64,000 nucleotides of DNA from Blasia pusilla (taxonomy: Eukaryota > Marchantiophyta > Marchantiopsida > Blasiales): NCBI GenBank assembly GCA_050084515.1, contig CM114272.1, forward strand, positions 1,178,001-1,242,000, given 5' to 3'. Under the pieces are notes generated by a model that was not told where the DNA came from, ran no database searches, and saw nothing but the letters and a program-made list of their open reading frames with translations. Below, piece after piece: positions 34,601-47,655 of the stretch (the stretch's first letter is position 1; each line of letters begins with the position of its first letter). Position numbers and translations under genes: made by a program.

Positions 34601-37600
34601 TTAGAGGACATTTGAATAACTTAATATTTTAAGTAAGTCTTCATATTATATGAGAGTTGACTTTTTATTTATGAAAATTGTCTATTGACCCACTATTGTA
34701 GGTTTAGGGTCAAGATGATGATTTGTGCGCATAGATCACCAGGGAGAGGACTTGGGGAGAGAGGGTATACCTCAAGGAGAATGAGCTCCTTTGCACATGG
34801 TGGCAGAACTATGGTGCTCCTCATCTTATGAATAACCTCATCCTCCTACCATGAGAATGGGTTTGGTGTGATATAAGAGAGAGAAGATAAGTGATTTCTA
34901 GTCCACGGGAAGCCGAATTGACTTATGGGACCCCTTCCACATATGTGATCTTGACATCGTATTCCTAGGTAGGGGATGCCATTGCCTTGCGGTTGAGACT
35001 TCCCTCCACTGTCCAAGGGGAGAGTTGAATCGAGGACCTCTTTGACCTTATGTCATTTAAGTATTTTGGTAAGTACTCATCTCTATGTTTGAATTCTGTG
35101 GATGACTAAGTTTTTTCCAATGTTTTATGTGTTTGATTAATTACAGTGATGTATGTTGTGTAGTGATGTGTATATGCATCAACTTGCACAGTACTCTTAG
35201 AATACTTGCAACATACTCACAACCTACTTACAACACACTTGCAGGTAGCTTAAAATGGCATACATGTTGTGTACTTACAATACAAATGCAACATACTCAT
35301 AATGGACTTGTAGAGCACTAGAAAATTTATGAAGACAAGGGATATATAATCCTTCGCTGTTATGGAACAACATTTTCCACCTCTTTGTTTGCAATTCTCT
35401 TGGCTTCCTTGCCTCTCTTGGGTCTCTTGGATAGGTCTCCCATAATGCAGCAAAGCCCTTCCATTTTTTATTCCCTTTGTGTGTGTTTTTTTCCTCTTTC
35501 TTTTATGACAAGTGGGAAAGGGGGCGGGATATATGGATGGAGGCCGATGAGAGTGGGGGAGACCTATCCACGACTCTTGGCTGGGTTGAGGATGGGTCCA
35601 AGAGACTTGGTCAACATCTTTTTAGTAGATTCCATGGTAGGCTTTTGGACAAAACTCACCCAAACCCAGGTTTAGGTAGTCGAGAGATTCATCCTAACTT
35701 GAGTCTCTTTGAAAATGTTCTAGTTGTATTTCCATGCACTAGGATATGCTTCATCCAAAATGCATGATGTCATGGAAGCAACAATTGCAACACCATTTTA
35801 ATGAGTTGAGGGCTTTTCTAGCAAATGGAGATATTGCTCCATCATGCAATTGATGCACTCGATACTCCACCATCAACATTGATTTCTAGGGCAGCGGTAA
35901 GGAAGTAGGTGGAGGAGGTTTGAGGATCCAGCTTGGTTTGAACCGCATATAGAGGGATTGGTAGGGCATGGACATAGACGGCCCATTGTGCATAGTTTGA
36001 TAGTTGATGGAGCTCCATTGACGATTGAGGCAAAGAAGTTTCCTTAATTGCCATATTGTTATGTGTATATGCTAGAGATGCATGTTGATGTGTGATGTAT
36101 GGGGGCCGAGGGGACGAGACCCTTGCCTATCCAAAGAGGATCACGTCAATGTCAACATGATCCTCCGTTCTAAAACTCGGCATGGACAATTGACTATCTA
36201 GTCATGTTTTGGAATGGAAGGAGTATATCATTTGTGTTTACTTAGACGATAATCATCGCCTTCACATCATTGAGCGGTTAGTTAAATTTCCATGAGGGCT
36301 TGTGTTGATTGCACTTGAGACCGATGTAGGGAGAGAGGCTTAGGTGTAGGAGACATCGACATTGAAAAATCTATGATGGATCTGGTTGGGTTCATATTTT
36401 AAGATGGGAGTTGGCACCCATTGATGATCCCACATGAGAGAGACTGGATCAACAATGAGCGGTGGAGTTGCAGCGATCACCATCAACGCTAGATGGGACA
36501 CAGTCATTCGGTCAAGCTAGGGCTACTAGATTTCAAGATGCCTTGGTGAATATATCTTGCCTTGCATATTCTATTCTTTTCTCGATTTTTTCCATTTGGA
36601 ATATGTCTTACGTTGGTTTGTGATAGTATGCCCATTATGGAATCTCTTGGGAAGCCTTATTGACGAATTATGTATATCATGGTAGGAGGACTCACGATGA
36701 ATTCTTCACTTATCAAAATGCACTTTTGTAGTTGGTACATTGTCAATCCATGCCCACTTTCTTCGTTTCAATATGAAATGTTATTTTACTTTTGAGAACC
36801 AACGTTGATTTAATTCCTACGTGGCATCATTGTATGATGCGCTTGAGCAAAGAGCAAGACATGGAGACAAACACATGGATTGGAGTCATTGGATTAGATG
36901 TAGTACAATCGTGGATCCTCTTATTTAGTTTCAGGGCTTGGGCAAAGAAGGTCTAAGAGGAGAACTGCTCGACAATTGGAGTCAAATAGTGAATTGGAAT
37001 TCCAAAGAGATCGAGGAGGAGTACATCATCAAGGTCAATATGGACCTCAATGTCCAAGATCTATGTGACCCTTGCACGGTAAGAGAGTTTATAGCGTTGT
37101 CATAGGGGTGTAGCAAGTAGGTCTACCATCATGCCCATTAGTAATCAACCTAGACATTAGGGGAGTGAATTAGATGGTGAAAGCACTTTTTAGGCTTTGG
37201 GATGCACTACATCCGCTCGACCCCACGTAGGAGACTAGAAGTAGAGTAGGAACATGCATAAAATGATCTATATCTATCATTGGTGTAGGTGTGTCTACAT
37301 GAAAGTGTGGCATACTAGGTATGCTAACAACCTAGAATTATTTGGTAGATGTACAAACTTACCAATTTGTGAATGAGCAAAGATTCACTATATATGCATA
37401 ATTTTTTGGAAACAAGCACATTCGTTAATTATGTCGCATGTATTTGTGAATGAAGTTTTGAATGGAATGGCCAATTTTGCTCTAGAAAACAAGGTTGAAA
37501 GTACTTTGAAATGTTAAGAATTCATAGGTTCATAAGTATGGTAATTTTCACACTCCAAAATTTATGAGTATCTTGTGAGTGCGCTAGGAATGTAGGGAAA

Positions 37601-40600
37601 TGAGACTATGACACTCGCAATTAATGCACTTTTGGCAAGTACTTTGCGAATGTTGTATTCGCAATTTTTTCAGTTGTCTGTTGGTATGCTCCAAATGTAT
37701 TGCGAGCATAATATGGCTATGGGAACTCGAAAAAATGTCTTAAAAGTAGTAGTAGTCCCCATAACTCAATGCATGGAACTAGAAAAAATCTATTAAGAAT
37801 TCTATGATTATGTAAATTTATTAAAAATCCAAGATAAAAAAACGGTGAGTTCAAAGTAGATTTCAAAAGAGAGCAATACAAACCCAAAATTAAAGAGGAA
37901 AGGAGGACCCATCAAAGGAACAAAAAGAGAGGATTCATAGAATTATGCAATTCCAAGGAAATAGAAAATGTAGATCCTCCTCAAACCTAACTAGTTAGAA
38001 CCAGTGAATGGACCGTATGATGCACGGTCCCCTCCATGTTCCATGAATCCCTTCCCCTGAACGCCCGCTACTTGAATGCCCCCCCTTACCCACCCCGCGT
38101 TGTCTTCTGGATTCAAAAAAGACACGTGTCCCATTTTCCCGTGTCGCCGTTGGAAAACCGCTCCTCCGTCAATAGTATAGATTACAACCCTTACATATGT
38201 TCATCTTTTTTTTTTCTCATCATCTAGACTATCCACGTGTCCATCATCCGCTTGTATTATTACTTCCTCCCTCACCCCTCTCAAAGGCTTACATAGGCTT
38301 CATGAACCATTGAAATAATATCATTCAAAAAAATTTAAAATTACTAAAAGTGAAGAAAAAATTGCTTTCTTATTAAATTCCAGGCTGGAACTAATTTTTA
38401 CAAGGCTTTTCAGCTAAATCGAATTAAAAGTAATAAATACAGGCTATATATGGAAGAACAAGGGAATCCACTGGAATTAAAACGCCGGACAATAATTGTT
38501 GACCCTCTGGAAGACGAACAAAAAGTGTATAGTTTAATAGTTACGTTACGAAAGAAAGTTAAAAGGCAATAAGCGCGCATCGAATATCGAATCTTTTGAG
38601 GATCACTCCACTTCACGCCAACACGTGGCAGGGGTTGGGTAAGGACTCGCCGGGCATCTGGGGCAGAAAGTAAACAAAAGAGAGAGTAACAGGGAAAATG
38701 TCACTGTCTGTGTGATGCGGCACTCACCGCACAGGAACATCGACTCTGCTCTTCCCAGCCCACGTTCGCTCAGATCTGTATATCACTCGATGGATGGACG
38801 GATGGACGGATCCCCTGCTCGGTAGCCCGGATCCGTCCGATCCGTGAATGAATGAATGATGTGAACGTGCTCCCAGGCCAGAGGGGAATCTAGAGGTAGC
38901 GGGGTTCCCGAGGCTTGACCTTCTCAAGTGCGAGGCTGCGAGCCTGGAACGACCGACTCCACCCCGAACCGGCAGGTCCCCATCGGAGTTCGGACGAAGC
39001 TGGGGTTCACAGGACGAAGCTAGTTCAGCACTTCGCATGGTATTCGGACGGACGGACGGGAGTTGGCAGGCCGTAGCAGCCACCTTGCCGGTGATGGGTT
39101 ACCAGGCAAGTCGTAACCGGTAATCAACTACGGGGAATAATCTAGATTATATTCTGTTTCGGGGCGGATGTCAGGTTTGTTTAAAGGGAAAGAAATTTCA
39201 TCTTTCGTTTATTAAATTATTATTTATATTGGTATTGGAGAGTGTTTTTTTTTAAAAAATTTCTTTTTACGAGTAAGAAGAAAAAAATTTTGTATGTATG
39301 GTACGGACTGCCCACTAATATTTTAAAATTTAAACTCGATTTTAATCATGAATTATTGAAGGATTATGTTATATTTTTCAACTAATCCAAGTCATAAAGA
39401 GAGAAAATTTTGTTGCCTGACGGAATTCATAGCACCATAAATTGAACTGCCATTTTTTACTAATGAATTCAATTACCCAACTAGTGTAAGGTAGCATAAA
39501 AACTATTTAAGAAAAAATAAAGAGGCTTTGAGTTGGAAGTGGGTGTGTGCCACCAAAGGAAAAAAAAAACTAGGATTTAAAAAATTCAGCTCAAGATTTG
39601 GAAATTTTTCTACATAGAATATGAGTTTCTTTAACTAGTAAGGTGCCCTGCTATGCACTTTCCTTTGTCACCTATTTTGAGGTAATTTTTTTATACTGAA
39701 ATGGGACATAATGTAAAAATATAATTTTTGGTGGACACGTGGTGACTGAGGGCAAGCAATTGAAAAAAAATCCTCCCATTAATGTATAGATTAAGTTTCA
39801 AAATCGTTGCATTTTTGGGGGCCCCCGCGTGGCTGCTACTTTGGTCCCAAAAATCAATGGGTAAATCATTTTTAGGACGAAAAACGAACACTCTTCACTA
39901 TAATCGATTTCTTTAAAATATATTCATCTAAATTAATAAGAGTAATAGTTCTTAAACTATTCTAAACGGTAGATGCTTAGAACTCATTTTTTCCATTTAC
40001 TTTTAAGAAATATCCCCTTTTCTTCATACTTATTATGCCCACGTACGATGGCCTTCCTTGAGATGAACTTTTGCTCACTTCATAAGGCATATTGGGAGTC
40101 TGTCTCTTCCCTTCTTCAAACGAGGATTTGAGCTAACCACAAAATATTTTAATTATCATGTGTCCCCCACTTTTGAATAACGGAGAATAGCATCTCCTCC
40201 AAACCACTTAAAGTGAGTGTCTAAATTTTTTTATATTTATATCTGAATATATTTTTCCGTTCATATCCTTGTCGGTTGCTAAGGTCTCAACATCTTGATC
40301 TAGTGTGAAACAATAATTTCTTTGTGTGGTTCACTATTCATGCTTAGTCCATATGAATTCATTTTCCATCATATCCTTCCTTACTTAGTGTTCATACCAT
40401 TAGGTATTCATGGTTCAATCCATTGTAAGGCGCTCTAAGATGCAAGCTTTATCTCACTAGTGCTCTCACTTCACTTGGAGAATAGTAGTTGATTTGTGGA
40501 TTATGTAAGTGCTCTAGAAAATGAAGGATAAACATAGCTAATTTGAAGTTTGGGGGCAAAGTTTGGAGCATTGTTAGAAGTTCGGGGTGATTACGTCAAA

Positions 40601-41929
40601 ACTTCCCTTCATAAAGCGAATTCGATCAAGTGATTTGATTATGTTCCACTTGTGATTGAACACTCACAAAATATGGAAAAGGATTAAGTTATAGAAAAAC
40701 CAAAAGTCAAGCTGGAAAATAAAGAATGGAACCTCACATTGGCCAAGAAAGTTTATGGGTAGGGATATGACCGTTTGAAGACATGTATTGAGATATAAAA
40801 TGAGGTTTCCCAATGTCATGCTTGCAATTATGTTGAGTTGGTGAGCGAAAGTATCATTTATGTCTTCTTTTGCCTTCCTTTTTTTTTTCCTCTTTTAATT
40901 TTCGTTTTATACTAAAATGGTTTATGAATTCTAAAATAACCAAATACAAGTGGCTGTATCCTGGTAAATTAGAGTTAAATTTGGAAGATAACATGCCTAT
41001 TGCAAAGAGTGTATTTGAGTTTGATTATTTCCAAGAAGGTATGCCTAAGAGGAGAAAAGAGGAAATAAGAAGACAAAATAGCAATACTTTTAAAGTAAGC
41101 CCAAGACGAAACCTAAAATTTGAGGGAAGAAAAGAGGCCCCTTGAATTTTCAAACAAATGGAAGGTGAAAAAATATTATTATTTAGTACTCTCTAAAAAG
41201 GAGGAGTTGGCTATTTATTATAGAATACATCAAAAATATTTATTTGAAATAAAGCACAAAAATACCGGTATTAGCATGAAACTAGTTTGATTTTACTAGA
41301 CATGGGACTCAAGATAAGGAAAAATATTTGTGTGAAAAGTAGAAAATATAAATAAATATTACATAAAATATTTTTCTACTTGACACGAATTTTACGTTAA
41401 TAAGAAAATAATAATAAAGTAGTTAGTGCTTGTGGAACTTGCTATGCATGGTCCCCAATGCATATACGCCTTTATGAAATAAGTGTGGGTTTAGGTTGAC
41501 AATATGGGCATGTGAGAAACAATGGACAAGGAGATCCTGGCCGACAGATTTTGAAAATTTCTGATTTTTGCAGCACTTCCCGGTTAGATTTCCGTCAGAA
41601 ATGAAAGGGATTTTGGCAATATGGCGCCTTGATTTGGTGATACCGGAAATGTGACTGATTCCGATGAGTGTGGGACGGAAACTGGCGGGCGGGGGGTTTA
41701 GGGTTTAGGATTTAGGCCCTTGGGTGGGGTGGAGACCCACCCCGTATTGCATCCTCATTCTCATGATTCTCTTCATGCATCCCTCCGATTGTCCGAGGTC
41801 GAGTCCGAGGTCCGAACTCCCGAGTCCTGAGTCTTAAGTGACGTTGAGTCCCAATCTATGTTGTTGTGAGCCTCTCGCGTTCCGCGGATCCGTACCTCAT
41901 GTTCCTTCGGCTTTTTCTTTTCATCTTTG
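31607..41929. other. Ten-kilobase AT-rich region without a supported gene
   Basis: I found no frame with convincing domains here. There is a dispersed repeat at 34898-35052. Minus-strand frames around 33.06-33.60 kb have protein-like composition but no family I recognise; they may be transposase debris. A GC-rich patch sits at 38.70-39.10 kb with GGACGGACG-type repeats and an antisense frame of 119 codons, which looks like a composition artefact. Most of the region is probably eroded retroelement sequence. Confidence 0.5.
34898..35052. repeat. Dispersed repeat, copy B
   Basis: Same orientation as copy A at 6238-6600. Shares the TAGTCCACGGGAAGCCGA block and the CACTGTCCAAGGGGAGAGTT block but lacks the internal segment of copy A. 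Confidence 0.7.
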
Positions 41930-42265
41930 TTGAGTCTGGTCGATCTGTTGAGTAGCGTGGCACCGTGGGTTTTTTTTTTCATTCCTTAGGCCCGTGGGAG
42001 TGTGCTCGACGTGCTGCGTAGCCGATGTCTGTGGGTTTCTTTTTGATACCTTAGGCTCGTTGGAGGGTGCTCGATTTGCTGAGTAGCGTGGGCCCTTGGC
42101 TTTTTTCTTGATACCTTAGGCCCGTGGGAGTGTGCTCCACCAGCTCAATAGCGGATGTTCGTGGGTTTTTTCTTGATACTTAGGGCCGTGGTAGTGTGCT
42201 CGACTAGCCGAGTAGTGTGGGCATGTGGGTTTTTTCTTTGTACCTTAGGCCCGTGGGGGTGTGCG
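41930..42265. repeat. 64-65-bp tandem repeat, about five units
   Basis: The block CCTTAGGCCCGTGGGAG recurs at 41985, 42049, 42114, about 42178 and 42243, giving steps of 64, 65, 64 and 65. Each unit continues TGTGCTCGA...AGTAGCG...GTGGGTTTTTTCTTGATA. It lies about 0.7 kb upstream of the hAT remnant. Confidence 0.9.
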
Positions 42266-42952
42266 GAATATCGTGAATATAGTGGGTCCGTGGGACTGTG
42301 ACGATGGATTATCTTCGTTCTCATTTTGTTTTGCGTTGTGTGGGTTTTTTCTTGCATTTTGTAGCACTGCATCATTGGTCTCGCTTTTTTCTTTTTGTTG
42401 TGTGCAGCTTTTGCACAAAGCTGTCTGAAGCTTGGCTTGGCAAAAGTAATCCTCCTCCCCACCTTTGGACTTTGAGTAAGCTACCACGTGTGTTGCTTGG
42501 CTCATAGGCACGTTTGAATGCATGTCTGCTATCTAGGTTTACTCTTCCCCCACGGCCATAATGTAGCATCCTCACTGCCTGGCTTTCGTTGAGGCAAAGC
42601 TCCAAAGTGGTGAGAACGTCCCGTGACCCACTTCTTGAGCCGCACCCCTGGTTTGAACACCTAGGACTTCTGGTTGGGCAAATTTGGGGGCTTTGGTCTA
42701 CTCTTGAGTCCTCACAGGAGCAAGAGTTGCGCTCACCAAGCCTGGCTTCTAGTTCAACTCGCTATCATTGGTAGTAGTTCGCTGTAGTTTTTATTGGAGT
42801 CTTGCTAAGTTGCTATTGTCATTGCCCACACAGCTTCTGGTGCCACTACCACAAACCGAATCCCACGTCACCTTATTCCTGCACTATCTTATTTGGTTTA
42901 TATTTTACAAGGGTGCTAGTTGTAGATTACATTATCCATTTTCACGTTAGAC

Positions 42953-45172
42953 ATGACCAAATGCCAAAGAACAATCAATGAGTTGTTATTCAAGGAGGTT
43001 CCAAAGGAAGCACCTGATGTCATAGTTTTTTCTGGATCATCGGATGAGAGGGATGACTAGAGTACATTAGGAAGCAATGGATCCATACCTGAGAAGAACC
43101 GAGTAGCGTGGAAAGATGTGTGGTATACCCTGTACGATTGGATAAGCTTTGATGCAGAGAGTGGGAGGATTCACTATAAAGTTTGTAGAAAAGGTGAGGG
43201 AAAGAGTGTATTTGCTAGGGATGGTGCTATCAATTGTAAGGTATCAGCATTCACAGATCATGCAAGTCAAATGAGCACATTAAACTTGCTTGGGCCGCCA
43301 ATGGAGGTAAGAAATCTATGGCTAAGGCCATAGCTACATCCAACCGAACTTGTGAGGTTGCTTTGCTGACTTTATTTAGGTCTGCTTACTTTCTTGCAAA
43401 GTAGGCCATGCCTTTTTCAAAATTCAATGGTCTTTGTAAGCTCTTGCACGCAGTGAATGCACCTATCACTAGGGACATGTATCAAGACAAGAAAAGCTGT
43501 AATGAGATGTGTTTCTTCATAAGCCAAGTTTTGATGAAGAGGACTCTAGCTAGAGTTCACGCATCTCCTTTCTTTGGAATCATGATCGGGGAATCTATTG
43601 ATATCTCTGTGAGAGATCATTTAGTTGTGTTTGCAACATTCATTAAAGAGGGTCAATCCAAATGTTGTTTTCTAGGCTTGGTTTGTTGTGAATCTAAATG
43701 CTCAAATGATATCACTAACATTCTGTTGGAGTTCATCAAAGATGGAGGACTAGAACATTAAAAAATGGTAGCATTTGGATTTGATGGCGCCTCTATAATG
43801 GTTGGGAGCCAAATCGGGGTTTCTTCACAATTGAAGAAACAAAAAGTGAACCCGTATCTTCTTTCAATGCATTGTGTAGCCCATAGGACGAATCTTGCAG
43901 CTTTGATAGTTGTAAGAGCACCCCTTTGCAAGGCAATTTCGATGGAAATAGATTCTATTCTAAATGTTGTAGTAGGATACTTCACAGGGTCTTCCAAGAG
44001 GAAAGCCAACTTAGCAACTCCTCAAGAAAAGTTGAATGACTCTCAACGAGTCATGAAGAGGTATCATAAGATCAGATGGTTGTCCCGTTGGCAAGATGTA
44101 TACATTTTGTGTGATTCATTGGAGTCTATATTCACATATTCAGGGATATTCCCTTATTAGAAGATGATGGGAATGCATCAAATTTGTACAACAAGTTAAA
44201 ATCATTCCAAATGATCTATCAGTTATATTTTCTTGCTGATATTCTTTCTAGTCTTGCTAACTTGAGTAAAATTTTCCAATACAAGTTTGTAGACGCTAGC
44301 ACTATCGGTAGCATTTTTAGTTTTGAAATAGCTTTTATTACCATTAATTATATCATGGAAAGTCGAGATTTGAATGCATCTACTTTTTCGGAAGAAACAA
44401 GTAATCATATCCCACCCAACTTTGGACCCTTGATGGATATCTTAGACGTTTGCAGTATGAAATTAGAGCTAGTAAGTTTCATAGCATTGATATGTTGAGA
44501 GACCAGATCGGGAGGGATCTAGAAGCTGCTCTTTTATTTCAAAAGACATATGTTGAAAGTGTATGTTCAACTTTGCAGGATAGGTTTAGGGATAACAATT
44601 TGATTGGTGCAATGAAAAATTTAAACCTTTTGCACATGCCCTCCCGACAAGTTGGGTCAAATAGTTGGGGGTGTAAGGACTTCGAAGACTTGTGTGGATA
44701 TTTTTGATGTGAGTTACCATTGAAGGGAAACTTGCAATCGGCTGCTGTTAAACAAGAATTTTAGTCCTTCAAGCTGATGGCAACTACAGAGTGGAAAGAT
44801 TGTAATTTCAGGGATTTATGGGCAATGGTGAGTTGGAGCCCAACTTTACAATGTAAGTTTGCTAATTTGCTTGTGTTGGCTAACGTTGCTAGGGTGCAAT
44901 GTGTTAGCACTACTAGATGTGAGAGGGCTTTCTCAATTCAGAATATGCTAAAGACCAAGTCTCGTAATAGACTAGCTACTAAACATCTAGACATTGTTTT
45001 GAGTATTGCTCTAGAAGGACCTGTAGATAGCTCTGATGACATGTTGGCTGACTCTGTTGTTTTGTGGAAAACTTATGCACATTTTCAATACTTGTATTCT
45101 AATCTTGATAGGTACTTGAATCCTCAGGCAGAAGTGCAATTAGATGCCCCATTTCTTGACATGTCAAATTGA
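42953..45172 (+). pseudogene. Decayed hAT-superfamily transposase (ZNF862-like)
   Basis: Frames in order on the plus strand cover most of a transposase. An N-terminal zinc-finger-like region (43118-43333, KVCRKG...H) precedes the core. The core reads FFGIMIGESIDISV (first catalytic Asp of the usual DES/DDS motif replaced by Gly), then GLVCCESKC, then GFDGASIMVG with the second Asp, then SMHCVAHRTNLA with the CX2H motif, then IRWLSRWQD. The hAT dimerisation region at 44777-45172 has CVSTTRCERAFSIQNMLKTK. Stops at 43058-43060, 43759, 44158 and later, plus shifts near 44490-44770, mark it as dead. The DUF4371/ZNF862-like sequence style differs from the commoner plant Ac-type hATs. Confidence 0.8.
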
Positions 45173-45198
45173 TGTGATTTTGTTGTCTAGGATGTAGA

Positions 45199-45249
45199 GC
45201 CCCTCTATAATACTTTGGAGCTTTGGAGCTCCAAGTATTTTAGAGGGGC
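45199..45249. repeat. 51-nt imperfect hairpin downstream of the hAT remnant
   Basis: Left arm GCCCCTCTATAATACTTTGG and right arm CCAAGTATTTTAGAGGGGC pair across a GAGCTTTGGAGCT centre. It starts 27 bp past the hAT stop codon. It could be the terminal or subterminal structure of the hAT element or a small fold-back element; a left-end partner was not found. Confidence 0.6.
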
Positions 45250-45689
45250 ATGATCCTTGGCTCCCAACTGGTAGAGAGGCTTGGCCAGGTTCAACTCTTG
45301 CCAAGCATGCAATAAAGTGTTGGAGGAGTCTGAGCTTCTTAGGGAGTAGTCATGCTTCCTTGCATTAGGCAAAGACGAGATAGGGAGGAAAATGACAATG
45401 TAAGCTAGAGAGATGGGAAGGAGAAAAATAGGATGTGTGCAAGAGGAAAGAAAGAGAGCCCATTAATAAATATGCTGGAAATCGATCGCGGAAAAAAAAA
45501 ATTGGTCGGAAATTTTACTCCACCTAAAAAAAATGCCGGAAAATGGATGGCCGGAATTTAATAACACCAGAAAGAAAAGGGGAACAATTTTCGAATTCCA
45601 GATTTAAACGGACTCCTAAAAAAATTATAGTTTTTTACGGAAAAAATAATTTTACCAAACATGGTCGATCATTCATGATAAAATTCCGA

Positions 45690-45865
45690 CATTTATATTA
45701 TTATGGGAGAATGCCTTCTTGATTTGTAAACACCTCCCTGCTTGACACGTGACAATTAGACGGCAATTTTTTTTTCATATACTACAGAAAAAAAATTTAA
45801 TATAAATTTACGTGCAACATCATAATCTCTTCCCTTCACAACTACACATTATCTCTTCAGACATT
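45690..45865. repeat. Dispersed repeat, copy A of the 45.7/57.3 kb pair
   Basis: Matches 57330-57505 in the same orientation. Landmarks: TATTATTATGGGAGARTGCC, TTCTTGATTTG, CACCTC, TTGACACGTG and GTGCAAC. Confidence 0.7.
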
Positions 45866-47655
45866 TTTTATTTTGAAGAGATAATGTTAATATATGTTAA
45901 AATACCAATAATTGAGAAAAATATTAAAAAACTCCCCGACCTCGGTGAGAAACCTACACATGTTTGATGAGGGAAGTCTAATTCTTTTCCCATCCCCGAC
46001 TAAATCATTAAGTTCACCTTAAGTCTGTTAACCGAACGAGACCATTCCGGTTCGGCGGATGAAGGTCCGTCAACGATAATGCTACCGGGATATCCGAACG
46101 GAATTAGTCAGATATCTCTTAACCATATGACTTTGCCCTGATCCCATATTTGGACTCTGTGATTGGCGGGGAAGCGGGCAGCAGGACGAGTTAGGCTCGA
46201 CGCTGAGTGGCCGACGCGGGTAGTAAGGAGACCGAGAGGAAAAGAAAACGAAAACAGCTGGAAAGAGGGGGGAAAGCGAAAAGAAAGAGGCGGGCTTCCG
46301 ACCGTGTTTTGTCAGCGAGTCCGAACCTGTGACGAATCGAGGACACGCTGCTATCGCCGACGACGACGCGAGACGGAGCGGCGGCCATATAAAGAACGCA
46401 GAAGGACGACGGGTGGTTTGTCTGCACGCCGGGAACTCCCGTGGTCCTAAGGACGGACGACCGACCGACGCTGGGGGACGCTGAAGCTTTCTTCGCGCAA
46501 GCGGAGCGTGCTGGAGGGAGGGAGGGCCGCAGGGTCTGATCGGCGAGCGAAGTCGAGGGAATGATCGACAGACAGAGGCCCTATCTACACGTTATCTCTG
46601 GATGGGCAGGAAGGGGTGAGGGGGGGGGGGGGGGGCGGGATCCGAGAGGTAGGGAAGGGAAAGCAGGAGGAGAAAAAAGGCGAATGGCAGAGGGGAAATA
46701 TGAGCAGTGGAGGAGGAGGACGAAGTGGAGTTGATGATCTTAGAGCGGATGAGCGAGGGATTGGCCGAGGAGCCAGGAGGATTGCATCAGGCGAAGGTTG
46801 TGAGACAGGAAAATCTACGGAGATGCGATCGTCTACTCTGATGAAGTAGTGCTATGAGTTACTTCAGGTCGGAGACCGAAGTCAGAGGATGAAGGTGGCG
46901 CGATTGGTGGAATTGCGGGCGGGGATCTTACTGGCGAAATTAGTCGATGAAAGGGATGGGGAGGCAGAGGGAGGGGGATGGTGAGTGTGCGTGCGTAATT
47001 TCGTGTTGTTTGTGTAGTGAGGGAGGGGGGAAGAGAATGAGAGAGGCCAGGTGGGAAGAAGTGCGGAATTGGTCAGTCGGTGTGATCACGCAAAGCTAGT
47101 TTGTCTAGAATTGGGAGAAGGAATAAGGTTGAAATTGCTCGAGCTGGTAGCAATGGAACCGAAACGAGATGAGGGAGTCAGGTGGTCCTCATTTACCCCC
47201 CACGAGCATGATCTTCGGACTCAGGTCTCTCTCTCTCTCTCTCTCTCCATTGAAAGCGACTTCCTTACTTGATGACCGCAAAGAACCAGGTCGAGATTGC
47301 GAAATTCCCAGAACTGTTGGCGATCGCTACGGCTCATCTGGAACAATTTTACTTTTTGGACCTCAATAGCCCTTGGTTGTCATGTTTCCTTCTGGACTCG
47401 GCCAGTCTATTGCTGTCAGTTTGGTGAATTTGTAAATGAAAGTCCTATGACCCTGTTTTGTCGCCGTGACAAGAACTCTCTTCATTCATTCACTCTCTTT
47501 CTCTACCTCCATCTGAGCATGTCGCGGGGTCTATGTCCGTAATGCTACGGTTGTCACCTCATATTCTTCTCTCTCTCTCCGTCGAATACCCGTGTTTGAA
47601 GGCCAAATTCTTTTTATCGAGTGTAGACTCAACACGACCAGCCTTCTGGCTTTGA
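45866..47655. promoter_or_regulatory. Upstream region and probable promoter/5' UTR of the coiled-coil gene
   Basis: GC content rises sharply from about 46.15 kb. The region contains GGACGGACG/GACCGACCG runs, a run of about 19 G (near 46618-46636) and a TC microsatellite at about 47225-47248. Frames here (46163-46450, 46616-46849) are Arg/Gly-rich and look like composition artefacts. Transcription of the downstream gene probably starts in this stretch; no core promoter element was identified. Confidence 0.4.

Noticed and set aside
38724-39083. 119-codon minus-strand ORF in a GC-rich island
   Set aside because: Contains GGACGGACG tandem runs and no recognisable domain; isolated from other exons.
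46163-46450. 95-codon Arg-rich ORF upstream of the coiled-coil gene
   Set aside because: GC-rich, Arg/Glu-biased composition with no domain; more likely promoter or 5' UTR.
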